Assembly (NCBI GenBank): GCA_007244375.1
Contig: SCVW01000015.1
Span: 1 to 64,000 of the forward strand
Direction of reading: 5' to 3'
Length of the DNA: 64,000 bases
Origin: Smithella sp.
Lineage (GTDB): Bacteria; Desulfobacterota; Syntrophia; Syntrophales; Smithellaceae
The notes under the pieces were generated by a model. That model did no database searches. It was not told the DNA's origin and saw nothing but the letters and a program-made list of their open reading frames with translations. Positions 38,028 through 47,838 of the stretch are shown here, one piece after another (the stretch's first letter is position 1; each line of letters opens with the position of its first letter). The position numbers were made by a program, and so were the translations under genes.

Positions 38028-39689
38028 CTACTTTTCTGTTTCCTGAAGATTTTTAAGAGATGCGTTAATGCCCTCAACAGCCCCGGTATGGCCAGGCTTT
38101 TCCTGAAGTGCTTTTTGAAAGTATTCCATAGCTTTTCTGGAATTACCGCTCTGATAATAGACAATTCCCAGATTGTAATAAGTGTCAGCCAGATGCGGGT
38201 TAACTTTTAAAGCTGTCAGTAAATGTTGAATTCCTTCATCTTTTTGACCGGTTTGTGACAAGAGCGTTCCAAGATTGTTGTTAGCTACACAGTTTTCTGG
38301 ATTTAATCGCAGGACTTCCTTGTAATGCATGATGGCGCCATCAACGTCTCCTTTTTTCTTAAGCGCAAGGGCTAAATCGCAGTGCGCAACATAGTTATCG
38401 TAATTGATTTTCAGTGCATGTCTGCAAAGGGTTTCGCTGTCTTTCCATAAACCGATCTGGTCATGAGTTCTTGCAGAGAGCAGGATAAGAACGACGGCAA
38501 ATGGTATCCAGAGAGTTGTCCTGCTCAACCGCCATCGTTCTATCAGATCGGTAAAACTCCAGGCAATCATTATGAATATTCCGATAAAAGGGATATAGGT
38601 ATATCTGTCGGCCATTGATTGTCCGCCAATTTGAACGATTCCGATAACAGGAATAAGAGTGCCCAGATACCAGAACCACCCCACAGTAAGATACGGGAGC
38701 CTTTTAATAACTGCCAAGACAGATAATGAGATCAAACAAAGTATCAATGCACACAAAATAGCACAAAGTGGGTTAATATAATAAAATGGATAGAATAAAG
38801 CTAAGTCGAACGGCCACATCGTTTTAATCAGGTAAATCACATACGAGTTTACGGCGTTTGAGATACGCGTAATCAAAGAAAGATCAAGAGATTTTATCGC
38901 TCCCCTCTGAGCATATAAAGTTATGCCACATGATATAAATGCCAGCAAAAAGAGCGGTATTTTTTCAATGAAAAGATTGATCAGCCGTGCCCGTTGTTCT
39001 TTCAAAGAGACGCAATTGCCGGAAATAAATTTTATTTCTGTTTCTTTCAGAAATATATTCCATCTATTCAGTGGCCAGAAATCCAAAAGAAGAAGCGCAA
39101 AAGGCAATGTCACCAACATGGGTTTGGAAAGCAGTCCCAAAATATAGCATAGCAGCATGATAAAATACGTTTTAAATGATTTAAATCGCGTATACCGGAT
39201 ATAACCCATAATCGTAAGCATCCAAAAGAAAGTACTTAGTACATCCTTGCGTTCAGCTATCCATGCTACAGATTCTACGTGGAGGGGATGGATGGCAAAA
39301 AGAACGGCTACGGCAGCACTTCTCCACGTTGCTCCGGTCAGTTGTTGCAAAATACAAAACAGAAGCAATGAGTTTAATGTGTGAAAAATTAAATTCACCA
39401 GATGATGCATGCCCGGATTTAGGCCGAAGAATCCGAAATCAATCATGTGAGATATCCATGTCAAAGGATGCCAGTTGCATGCTTGTGTAGTAGTGAATGC
39501 TTCGGTAATCCCTTTTGCGGTTAAGCCTCCCTTTACAAGATCATTATCTGTTACATAGGCAGCATCATCAAGACTGATAAAATCATGGTTGGTTACTTGC
39601 CAGTAGACGGTGAAGATTAGAGTTATTAGAAGGGAAGCAATGAACACATTTTTTAAATAAAAAAATTTTTTTTGTTTTGGAATGTTCAT
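38028..39689 (-). CDS. TMTC-like membrane protein with C-terminal TPR repeats
   Basis: A 553-residue protein. About ten hydrophobic helices with SLDDAAYVTDNDLV, NWHPLTWISHMIDFGFFGLNPG and AIHPLHVESVAWIAERKDVL match bacterial relatives of the TMTC O-mannosyltransferases. Three to four TPR units follow (NCVANNNLGTLLSQTGQKDEG, then DTYYNLGIVYYQSGNSRKA). The substrate is unknown; a protein or cell-surface glycosylation role is inferred from the family. ATG 39689 is preferred to the TTG just before it. It is a single gene converging on hppA. Confidence 0.82.
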   Translation of the reverse strand: MNIPKQKKFFYLKNVFIASLLITLIFTVYWQVTNHDFISLDDAAYVTDNDLVKGGLTAKGITEAFTTTQACNWHPLTWISHMIDFGFFGLNPGMHHLVNLIFHTLNSLLLFCILQQLTGATWRSAAVAVLFAIHPLHVESVAWIAERKDVLSTFFWMLTIMGYIRYTRFKSFKTYFIMLLCYILGLLSKPMLVTLPFALLLLDFWPLNRWNIFLKETEIKFISGNCVSLKEQRARLINLFIEKIPLFLLAFISCGITLYAQRGAIKSLDLSLITRISNAVNSYVIYLIKTMWPFDLALFYPFYYINPLCAILCALILCLISLSVLAVIKRLPYLTVGWFWYLGTLIPVIGIVQIGGQSMADRYTYIPFIGIFIMIAWSFTDLIERWRLSRTTLWIPFAVVLILLSARTHDQIGLWKDSETLCRHALKINYDNYVAHCDLALALKKKGDVDGAIMHYKEVLRLNPENCVANNNLGTLLSQTGQKDEGIQHLLTALKVNPHLADTYYNLGIVYYQSGNSRKAMEYFQKALQEKPGHTGAVEGINASLKNLQETEK

Positions 39690-39796
39690 CAAATATCATG
39701 TATAGGATTGTTCTTGTCAAAATGGTTCCAACATATTTATTATTTTATTGGATTCGGTTGCAATAGAGTGTTTTACGTATATATACATCATTTAAT

Positions 39797-42094
39797 TTAT
39801 GAGTGACTATCTATATAGTTGTAAATTTTATGGTGTGTGCAAACTTCATAATATTTTTTTGATATTTTCCCTGTCACATCAAGCGCAGTCGGTTGCACTT
39901 TATGAATCAATGCTTCCCGAATGATGATACGTTGATAATTACTATTGGCCAGGGGAACTTTACCTGTATAAAATTTCATACTTTCATCATCTCCTGACGG
40001 ATATGTGAAGATTTGCAGGTTTATTTCTTTGGCAAGTTTGTTGAATCCATCTTCGTTGAGCTCGATTCCGTTGACATTATACCGGAAATAAGATTCATCT
40101 GTATCTGTTTCAGCAATTTCTACGGATTCATTTTCAAAGACAAATAAATTAAACAAATCATTTTGACTTTTAAATATTTTTCGCAGTATTTTATCGCAGC
40201 TGGACAGACGATCCGCCTGATTAATAGCCGGAGAAATCATTATTCGGGAATCACCGTCAAATAAAAAAGACGGCGGCCCCTGGCAATAACAGATTCCGAT
40301 TCCCAGTTCCAGAACGGGAAGATTATTTTCTTTATTTTTTTCATTATAATTGCGTACAATTTGCAGCATTTTTATTGCTAATCCGCATGCGCGGGCCACG
40401 CTGTAGTTCACTTGTGCGGCGTCTTCTTTTTCGAAGATGGACAAGATGATAGCGTCACCTTCAATAAATACCTTTGCTGCTCCATAATCAGCAAGAACAG
40501 CAGAAATAGGATCAAAAAAATTCAGACTGAAATGCGAAGCCACATTTAATCCCCTGTTCCTCATTGTATGATTAATAATCATTGATCCGCGAATATCCGC
40601 CTTGATTATAACATGATTAGCAATCGCTTTTTCTTCTTTGATCTTTTCATCCGGAAGCAAAAACTCAAAGAGTGAGTGGTTTTCCCGTGATAATAAAATA
40701 ATATTTTCTTCTGTTGCCAGATTTATGGAATCCATTGCGTCCTTAATAACACGAAAATTGCAAATGTCCCGATGATAACGGGAGAATTGCTTTAAAAACA
40801 TCAGTAAATACTGTTTTTTTTCTTTAGCGGAAGTTTTGTTGATCAGTTTTATAGTCTCCTGAAGCGGCGTAAAGGAGAAATCCTGACTGTAAGAAGATTT
40901 AAGGCGCTTTTGTTGATAGATAATCGATATTCTTGACCAGAAATCCACAAGAAATTCTCTTATCTGCCGCGGTACCATTGGCGGACAGTATCTGCTATAT
41001 ACTGATTTCATTTCAAAGGCCGCAATGATTTGTTTAAGCAGATGAGATTTTTTAAATTTGCGGTAAAAAATATTGAGCAATTTACGCTGGGTTTTTATTT
41101 GTTCTTTAATTTTTCGAAGAGCATCTTTTGATTCTTTTGCCTTCTTGGCATTTTTGTAGAGTTCCTGCGAATCAAAATAGTTGAACAAGCGGTCAATATT
41201 ACTTGGCTCCATTATCCATGGATCAAGCAAGTTTTCCATGGCATGAATGAAAAGATTGTCTTTCTTATTATTGAGTTTATTCGCCTGTGTAATACTCTCG
41301 CTTCCAAAGTTATTCTGCCCTAAATCAGTTTTACCAAGCAGCTCATGGATTATCAATTTGATGCTTGTGTAGTTGTCCGGATCTTCCGATCTCTGTCCTA
41401 AAAGTACATACTCTTCAATCAGAAGAAAATCGTCGGTAGGATTGTTTGTATGAAGGATAGGATTAATAAGATAATTGTCCGGTAAAATTTTTTCGGCAGG
41501 GAAATTTGCTTCTCTCATGTTTCTAAGTTTTCTTACCTGAATATCATTCAGAAGATCAAAAAGCTCCTTCCCTGCAAGGCGAATGATTTGATTCCGGTGA
41601 AGTTTTATATCCGCCAGTTTATCCGTAATTAAGAAAACTTCATTTTGATCATATCTTTGGGATAATTGATACTTTCTAACAAGAGGTTCAAAATGCGTAA
41701 GTATTGATCTATATTGATTTTTAATTTCTTCTAAAAACAATTTTGCCAAAGCAGTTTGACTGAGATAATCTATTTGCACTTCGTTGCCGGACTTTGCTTT
41801 ATTTATGCCGTCTATAAGAGCATCTGTGCAAACGCGTCTTAATGTTTCCTTTCCAATTTCACAGGAGTCTCTTTTATAGTCGCTAAAAAAATCTTCCGAT
41901 TGGCTATGTTTGATCATTAAAAGAATTGCCGTTCGTTTCAATGCGTTGTAAACTTGAGGGCTAATGCGGACATCAAAATGAATGTTGTCGACTCCTAAAA
42001 CAAGTTTGTCGAAAGAATAAGAAAATTGATAACGTTTCAAACCTAAATTTTTTAGACTTGGCTGTTTTGTAAATGATTCAAATATTTTAAGCAT
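39797..42094 (-). CDS. Large protein with a class III nucleotide-cyclase-like domain
   Basis: A 765-residue cytoplasmic protein. The first two thirds are helical and unrecognised. From about residue 505, IIKADIRGSMIINHTM followed by VFIEGDAIILSIFE gives the two metal-binding aspartates of class III adenylate/guanylate cyclases, and LELGIGICYCQGPP fits the next strand. Purine-specifying residues could not be placed, so product and activity are uncertain. It is the third gene of an operon behind an HD-GYP protein and a HEAT protein; the gap to the HD-GYP gene is 25 bases. Confidence 0.68.
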   Translation of the reverse strand: MLKIFESFTKQPSLKNLGLKRYQFSYSFDKLVLGVDNIHFDVRISPQVYNALKRTAILLMIKHSQSEDFFSDYKRDSCEIGKETLRRVCTDALIDGINKAKSGNEVQIDYLSQTALAKLFLEEIKNQYRSILTHFEPLVRKYQLSQRYDQNEVFLITDKLADIKLHRNQIIRLAGKELFDLLNDIQVRKLRNMREANFPAEKILPDNYLINPILHTNNPTDDFLLIEEYVLLGQRSEDPDNYTSIKLIIHELLGKTDLGQNNFGSESITQANKLNNKKDNLFIHAMENLLDPWIMEPSNIDRLFNYFDSQELYKNAKKAKESKDALRKIKEQIKTQRKLLNIFYRKFKKSHLLKQIIAAFEMKSVYSRYCPPMVPRQIREFLVDFWSRISIIYQQKRLKSSYSQDFSFTPLQETIKLINKTSAKEKKQYLLMFLKQFSRYHRDICNFRVIKDAMDSINLATEENIILLSRENHSLFEFLLPDEKIKEEKAIANHVIIKADIRGSMIINHTMRNRGLNVASHFSLNFFDPISAVLADYGAAKVFIEGDAIILSIFEKEDAAQVNYSVARACGLAIKMLQIVRNYNEKNKENNLPVLELGIGICYCQGPPSFLFDGDSRIMISPAINQADRLSSCDKILRKIFKSQNDLFNLFVFENESVEIAETDTDESYFRYNVNGIELNEDGFNKLAKEINLQIFTYPSGDDESMKFYTGKVPLANSNYQRIIIREALIHKVQPTALDVTGKISKKYYEVCTHHKIYNYIDSHS

Positions 42095-42119
42095 TGCACG
42101 TTTTCCTGTGACCGAGAGA

Positions 42120-43562
42120 TTACTTCAAATGTAGAAAAAAATCTGAGGGATTGACACGGAGTTTTGCCTGCGGAATTACCCGTACAATATTTAAACGATC
42201 CGAGTCGTCCTTAATAATCTGGTCAGCCAGATAAATCAAATCTCCGCTTTGCCAACTGCCTGCTTCGTCATTCACCAGGCGTAAAATAAGTGGAAGCGTT
42301 CGTTCTGTTTCGTCTGGATAATCCATTACCAGACCAATTCCTCCGTCGCTCAATTCAACGAATGAACCGATGGGATAAATTCCCATCATGTGAATAAAGC
42401 GCTTCAACAAGATTGTGTCGAAACTCTTTCCGGCTTCAGTCCACATTTTTCTGAGTACTTCGTCGGGGGTTAAAGAAATTGGCCGGTGACCTCTTTGAGC
42501 AGTCAGCACTTCGTAGACATCGGCAATACGAAGAATTTTCCCCATAAGACTCAGATGATCAATGAAAAGGGTACGAGGGTAGCCGGTCATGTCCGGATTT
42601 AAGTGGTGTTCAAACGGACCAAGGATAATTCTCGATCTCAATGACGGAGTGGCATTCAACATTAGTATTTTTCTGACTCCCATGAAGGGGTGCGCTTTCA
42701 TCAAATCCCATTCTTTATCGGTCAGTGCTCCGCTTTTTTGAAGAATTTCCTTGGGTACATCTACCTTTCCCAGATCGTGAAAAAGACCGCAAATGGTCAA
42801 ATGTTCTAGTGAAATGTCAGATAAATCGATATGCCTTCCCAAACAAGTTGCCAGGAGAGTGACATTGACTGAATGGGAATATGTATAATCATCATAATTC
42901 TTAAGGGTTGTTAATCCCATCATTAAGGCCGGATCTTCCTGGATTAATTCAACGATGTTCTGTGCCAGACGTCTGCTCTTGCGTAATCCAACCATGCCAT
43001 GGGATGCTTTGTTTGCTACTTCTTTTACTGTTTCGATAGCATGAAAATACATTTTTTTCGCTTTTTCATACCGGCTATCTTCCATATTTTCAATGACGTA
43101 AGTTGTATCATTATCCTGTTTCGGGGATATTTCCACCCAAACTAGATTCTGCTCCCTGAGTTTTTGTTCCAGCCACTGATAAGGATTTTCATGCTTTATT
43201 GTATCGTTGAACAGACGTGCAAAAGTTATAATATTTTCAGGCAAAGCATCGCGTGAAATTGCGAGAAAATTAACACTCCCGACACCTCGTTTTGAAAAGA
43301 ATTCCACCATGTTGTAAACAACAACTGCTGTTTCCCTGCGGTAGGGGAGTTTTTCTCCTCCGAGATGAAAGCGGCTGCGATAAAGAACTATGTTGATGTC
43401 TCCTCCGGAAGTTAGTTGATGGAGAATGTTTTGAAAAGAACTAACACTTGTCCGAACAAGCTGGTTGTTGTCCTGATACATGCGAACGGTGTGAATCATG
43501 TGATACAGAGTTCTTAGAAAATCATGCCCCAGTTTCTCAGGAATTGATTGTCGTTCCGACAT
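42120..43562 (-). CDS. HD-GYP domain phosphodiesterase with N-terminal module
   Basis: A 480-residue protein. From about residue 195 it carries an intact-looking HD-GYP domain: YSHSVNVTLLA, FHDLGKVDVPKEIL, AHPFMGVRKI and FEHHLNPDMTGYPR. Such enzymes open cyclic di-GMP or related cyclic dinucleotides. The N-terminal 170 residues form an alpha/beta module that resembles the start of the HEAT protein encoded just upstream. The middle gene of the three-gene operon, it could degrade the product of the cyclase-like protein that follows. Confidence 0.86.
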   Translation of the reverse strand: MSERQSIPEKLGHDFLRTLYHMIHTVRMYQDNNQLVRTSVSSFQNILHQLTSGGDINIVLYRSRFHLGGEKLPYRRETAVVVYNMVEFFSKRGVGSVNFLAISRDALPENIITFARLFNDTIKHENPYQWLEQKLREQNLVWVEISPKQDNDTTYVIENMEDSRYEKAKKMYFHAIETVKEVANKASHGMVGLRKSRRLAQNIVELIQEDPALMMGLTTLKNYDDYTYSHSVNVTLLATCLGRHIDLSDISLEHLTICGLFHDLGKVDVPKEILQKSGALTDKEWDLMKAHPFMGVRKILMLNATPSLRSRIILGPFEHHLNPDMTGYPRTLFIDHLSLMGKILRIADVYEVLTAQRGHRPISLTPDEVLRKMWTEAGKSFDTILLKRFIHMMGIYPIGSFVELSDGGIGLVMDYPDETERTLPLILRLVNDEAGSWQSGDLIYLADQIIKDDSDRLNIVRVIPQAKLRVNPSDFFLHLK

Positions 43563-43577
43563 GATTGTGATTCTCCT

Positions 43578-45329
43578 CTATCTTTTTTGAGACAATTCTC
43601 TCATCGCGTTACGCGCAATTCTGCGCAGTCCGGGATAAAAGCTTTTACCCGCTGCCTCAATTAATTGTTGGGCTTCCGGTATTTTTAAAGTCACCAATGC
43701 AAGTGCGGCGCCTTCGCGGAAAACCGACTTTTTAAAACCGGCCATCCATTTCCGGTGCAGCAATATTTTACGAAGAAAAGGCACTGAGCGTGATGATCCG
43801 CACTTTCCCAATGTTCTGAAACATTCCATAACATGTTCGTTCTGTGAAGTATTGAATTGCCGGTTTTGAAGATATTGCATCAGAAGGTCTTCTGCGACTT
43901 CGTTTTTTGATTGGCTTATTTGACCAAGGATTATGCGACGTACTAACGCATCTGGGTCGTCAATGAAATTAAATATTTCCGATGTCCGGTCATCACTTGC
44001 CTGTCCAATAGCTTTGATTGCCATGCGCCGGACGGATACAGATGAATGCCGGGCCAGTTTCATCAAATATTTTAAGAATTTATCCCCTTCCAATCTTGAT
44101 AGGACATGAACCAGCGTCTCAGTAATTTTTTCGTTCGGATTATTGATCAGCGAATCCAGACAGGTTAAATCCTTATGAACAAGGGAAATAATGGTGTCTT
44201 CTACTATCTGTTCAAGTTGTGACGGTTGACCTAAAAGAAGGAGATTTACAAGGGTATTAACCGCCGCTGGAGTAAGATGCTGAAAAATCAGCTTAAGTTT
44301 TTCTATTTGCTGTATATTTAAATTGCTCCAGATTTTTTCCAGTGGTTTTAAACACTTTGTATCAGAGGAAATATCTTTATAAAAAGATTCGACTAATGGT
44401 CCTGCCCAAGGTGTGCATAGTCGTGCACTATCCAAGACTCTGCGCACTCCATCAAGAATTATGAGTATTGCCTCGAAATCATAACGGATAAAAGAATTTG
44501 AGAATTCTTCCGACAAAACTTCCAGAACAATATTAAAGTCTTTTTCTTCCCGGCACTGCAGAAGCATGTCCAGCATCATACTCAGGTGTTCCGTTGTTGA
44601 AGGTCTTTCCTCACGAACAATCATTTCCTGAAGTTCGATTTGTTCGTTGGGGGTTAGCATAAGAGAGGCCGGATCAATATACGGATCGTTATTTGATGAT
44701 GAATCGATGGCTAGATCGCCGAACAGAGCAGGGTCGTTAGTAGAGGATATTTCGGACGACACCGTTTTATATTGCACTTCGGTTTCCGTTGCTGATGGCC
44801 TTTTATCTGGTTCTGAGATTCTGTCTATCTGATCGGATATCTGTCCCGTAAAAAAATCAGAGACTTTATATTGCACATGGTCAAAACGAGCTTCCCAGAA
44901 GGCAGTTACGATGTCTCCTTCCGGTTCTGTTGCCAATATCGAATACCTGTGAATGATCGATAATACTTCCCGTATTTCTTCCAGTTTTATCCCTTCATTG
45001 AATTCCAGCCATTCTATACCGTCACGGAAAAGAGTAAAAGGCAGAGTTCCTTCTTCCGGTTGTCCGGTGAGAACCTCAATGCCCTGACAAATTACGCGAT
45101 TCCTTTCAAATTCAATTCTGACATCGCCGTTTTGACGAATGTATTCTTCCAATCTTGCATGAAACTGTTTGATGGAATTTATACCGATGCTGTGACCTTC
45201 GGGATACAAAGATACGTTCTTTGCCGTCAGCAAGAGATAGGAAAACAATTTTTTAGTGTCTTCTGCTTGTTTCGGTGAAAGATTTTTGCCAGCTTCTTTT
45301 GAAATACTGTCTCTAATGTCCATCATCAT
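43578..45329 (-). CDS. HEAT-repeat protein with shared N-terminal module
   Basis: A 583-residue soluble protein. Residues 20-160 (VSLYPEGHSIGINSIKQFH, then LFRDGIEWLEFNEGI) form a module also seen at the start of the HD-GYP protein. An acidic Ser/Asp-rich linker (about 170-240) is followed by HEAT-like helical repeats to the end (HSSVSVRRMAIKAIGQAS; DPDALVRRIILGQIS; FREGAALALVTLKIPEA). It is probably a scaffold. First gene of the operon; the gap to the HD-GYP gene is 15 bases. The start is one of three successive ATGs. Confidence 0.78.
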   Translation of the reverse strand: MMMDIRDSISKEAGKNLSPKQAEDTKKLFSYLLLTAKNVSLYPEGHSIGINSIKQFHARLEEYIRQNGDVRIEFERNRVICQGIEVLTGQPEEGTLPFTLFRDGIEWLEFNEGIKLEEIREVLSIIHRYSILATEPEGDIVTAFWEARFDHVQYKVSDFFTGQISDQIDRISEPDKRPSATETEVQYKTVSSEISSTNDPALFGDLAIDSSSNNDPYIDPASLMLTPNEQIELQEMIVREERPSTTEHLSMMLDMLLQCREEKDFNIVLEVLSEEFSNSFIRYDFEAILIILDGVRRVLDSARLCTPWAGPLVESFYKDISSDTKCLKPLEKIWSNLNIQQIEKLKLIFQHLTPAAVNTLVNLLLLGQPSQLEQIVEDTIISLVHKDLTCLDSLINNPNEKITETLVHVLSRLEGDKFLKYLMKLARHSSVSVRRMAIKAIGQASDDRTSEIFNFIDDPDALVRRIILGQISQSKNEVAEDLLMQYLQNRQFNTSQNEHVMECFRTLGKCGSSRSVPFLRKILLHRKWMAGFKKSVFREGAALALVTLKIPEAQQLIEAAGKSFYPGLRRIARNAMRELSQKR

Positions 45330-45478
45330 ACCGATTTTTTCAATTGTTAATTCTTACATTTCATTCACAACTTGTACAAAAAGAAATCGACTGTTAGATG
45401 CTACATATTCGCCAATATTTTGTTTTTCGTCATTTTTATGACCGGTTTTTTGAACAGCAGTAGTTTTCCGTAAGAAAA

Positions 45479-45507
45479 ATTATACTTGAATTTATATCAA
45501 CCAACAA
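45479..45507 (-). promoter_or_regulatory. Sigma-70 promoter of the HEAT/HD-GYP/cyclase operon
   Basis: On the minus strand TTGTTG (45507-45502) and a perfect TATAAT (45484-45479) are 17 bases apart. The leader would be about 140 bases. Confidence 0.65.
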
Positions 45508-45600
45508 TGTCAGATCAGGTTGATAAAAAATTCCTTTCAAACGTAATTAGTATATGGAGAAGAATTTTTTATGTCAATAAAAATAGAAAAAATAGTTTTC

Positions 45601-45643
45601 TTATGTTTTAATATAGCAAGAGACTTGCTATATTAAAACATAA
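45601..45643 (-). terminator. 20-bp perfect stem-loop downstream of the EFR1 gene
   Basis: TTATGTTTTAATATAGCAAG (45601-45620) is mirrored exactly at 45624-45643 around a 3-base loop. AT-rich flanks on both sides let it act as a terminator in either direction; the EFR1 gene ends 28 bases away. The stem is longer than most terminators. Confidence 0.65.
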
Positions 45644-45670
45644 TTTTTGATGATGTATTTGCCGAGTTGT

Positions 45671-46468
45671 TTATGCGTTTCTATTAGGAATACAGGCCAG
45701 CATATCGCTTAATTTTATTTCAGGATGGTGGTAGCGTTTTTTCTTCGCTGTGCCTTTGCCATATTGAATTGCTTCTTCTGGGCACCATTGCAGACAGGCA
45801 AAGCATTGTTCGCAGTGGTGTTGCCATATTGGTTTGCCGTTGGTGATCGATATATTTCGCGCCGGACAAATTTTTTCACAAATCATACAGCTTGTACACT
45901 TTTCATCAGCCCAAAAAGCCTTATCCATTTGAGGAACTTTGGGGAAAGATAAGCGGTAGAAAGACGAAAATAAAATATTTTGTCAAGCCGGTCCTTTTTC
46001 CGGCTTTCTTTCTTCTTTTGCACGAATGGATGTTGCAATTAGCTTTATTTTAGCCAACGCTTCCTCAATTTTTTCTTGTTGCTTTTCTTGTGATATGGCA
46101 CCGCCCCAGGGAATGTAATTACTGGGCATGCAAATAGAAAATCCCGCTGCAAGATTAATGTTCTTCTCTTTTAATATGTTTTTCAATTGAATTAAAGTGG
46201 CGGCAACCTGACCGGCATTGACGGCAACCGCGAAGTAGTATTTCCCGGGATTTGTTTCCAAACGGTTTAAAAAGGCAACAACGCGTGTGGGTATTCCCCA
46301 GATATGAACAGGGAAAATTAAACCGATTTTTTCTGAATCAGATCGAATTAAGCCATCAGCGGTAAGTGGTATCGGAATCATTTCAGCATTTTTCAGCAAG
46401 GTGGAAAGTTTTCTGGCCGTCCATAAGGAGTTCCCTGTTCCTGTATAAAAATAGATTGTAGTTCCCAT
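45671..46468 (-). pseudogene. EFR1-family flavodoxin-ferredoxin, split by an in-frame TGA
   Basis: Electron-transfer protein in two pieces of one frame. The first piece (46468-45983, 161 residues) is a flavodoxin-like domain with YFYTGTGNSLWTARKL. A TGA at 45985-45983 follows KPEKGPA. The frame then continues to MDKAFWADEKCTSCMICEKICP and HHCEQCFACLQWCPEEAI, two [4Fe-4S] cluster motifs, ending at 45671. In EFR1 proteins these parts form one chain of about 260 residues. ATG 45928 could start a free 85-residue ferredoxin, but its ribosome-binding site is weak. No selenocysteine hairpin is evident after the TGA. Confidence 0.78.
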
Positions 46469-46690
46469 TTATTGTTTAAACTCCAATTACGAAAGTACAG
46501 CGGAGGATTTAATGCTCGGCAGCTTGCTTTGGGGTTCATAGCCTTGATTATGAATATGTTCCTTAAGGGTTGCCGATTTTTTTTTGCATTATAATATATT
46601 TAAATAAATTTTTTATAGAAAAATACTGTTGAAAATACGTTTTACATATGACAATCTTTTTATGAATAAATGCTTTAACCGGGAAATTTT

Positions 46691-47830
46691 ATGTTTGGTC
46701 GGCCGATAAGTCTTTTCAGAATTTTAGGATTCGAAGTAAAAATAGATGTAAGCTGGATCGTTTTGGCGGCTTTGATTACCTGGTCGCTGGCCAGTGGTCT
46801 TTTTCCTGCATATTATAAGGATCTCCCCTCCGCCGCTTACTGGTGGATGGGAGTTGCAGGTGCGGTGGGTCTTTTTTTATCCATAATTGTTCATGAATTA
46901 ACTCATTCGCTTGTTGCCAGATATTACGGCATACCCATGAAGGAAATTACTCTATTCATTTTTGGCGGTGTTGCCCACATGGAAGATGATCCTCCCAGCC
47001 CTAAAGCCGAATTTATGATGGCAATAGTTGGCCCTCTTTCCAGTTGTCTAATGGGGATACTCGTTCTTTCTCTTTATGCTTTGGGAAAAAACAGCGGCTG
47101 GCCGGTGACGGTAATTGGTGTTTTGAGTTATTTGGTATGGTTAAATATAATTCTGGCTGTGTTTAATTTGGTTCCTGCATTTCCTCTGGATGGCGGAAGA
47201 GTCTTGCGTTCCGCTCTTTGGAGCTGGAAAAAAGACATCCGTTGGGCAACAAGCTTTGCCGCAAAAATCGGGTCTGGATTCGGAATCATGTTAATCGTTA
47301 TGGGCATCTTTTATATCGTTAAGGGTAATTTTGTAAGCGGTTTGTGGTGGTTTTTAATCGGCATGTTTCTTCGTTCAACAGCGCAAATGTCCTACAAGCA
47401 GCTTTTGGCGCGCAGCCTTTTTAATACAAAAAAAGTAAAGGATCTGATGGTTAAAGATCCGGTGACCGTGCCGCGTTCCATATCATTGGAGGAATTCGTT
47501 CGGGATTATGTTTATAAACACCATTTTCAGATGTATCCTGTACTTTCTTTCGGTAGATTAACAGGATGTATTTCCGTCAAACAAATTGCATCAATTCCCC
47601 GCGAGGAATGGGCAGTCTCCACGGTAGGATCAGTAGCCATGCCCTGCAACCAGGAGACAACAGTAGACCCGGATGAAGATGCCAATAAAGCGTTAGCAAT
47701 CATGAATCGCACAGGAAACAGCCGACTGATGGTTGTCAAAGAAGATAATCTGGAGGGCATTATTTCGTTAAAGGATATGATAAATCTTTTATCCCTGAAA
47801 ATGGAATTGAATGATTTGGAAAAAAAATAG
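46691..47830 (+). CDS. Site-2-type M50 metalloprotease with CBS pair
   Basis: Intramembrane zinc protease of 379 residues. IIVHELTHSL (H68, E69, H72) and the second motif VFNLVPAFPLDGGRVLR are the M50 zinc sites within about six membrane helices. Two CBS domains (about 255-375) form a cytoplasmic sensor, likely for adenosine nucleotides. Relatives cut membrane-tethered regulators; no target is next to it. It is a single gene. Confidence 0.92.
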   Translation: MFGRPISLFRILGFEVKIDVSWIVLAALITWSLASGLFPAYYKDLPSAAYWWMGVAGAVGLFLSIIVHELTHSLVARYYGIPMKEITLFIFGGVAHMEDDPPSPKAEFMMAIVGPLSSCLMGILVLSLYALGKNSGWPVTVIGVLSYLVWLNIILAVFNLVPAFPLDGGRVLRSALWSWKKDIRWATSFAAKIGSGFGIMLIVMGIFYIVKGNFVSGLWWFLIGMFLRSTAQMSYKQLLARSLFNTKKVKDLMVKDPVTVPRSISLEEFVRDYVYKHHFQMYPVLSFGRLTGCISVKQIASIPREEWAVSTVGSVAMPCNQETTVDPDEDANKALAIMNRTGNSRLMVVKEDNLEGIISLKDMINLLSLKMELNDLEKK

Positions 47831-47838
47831 GGAGCTGC

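Larger units (their letters stand above)
45330..45670. other. Promoter region of the HEAT/HD-GYP/cyclase operon, with a long palindrome
   Basis: No gene is seen in this AT-rich gap. It contains the operon promoter (45479-45507) and, beyond it, the 43-base perfect stem-loop at 45601-45643. Confidence 0.55.

Noticed and set aside
45983-45985. TGA in the EFR1 gene as a selenocysteine codon
   Set aside because: No stem-loop of the bacterial SECIS type follows it, and the place is a linker between domains, not a redox site.
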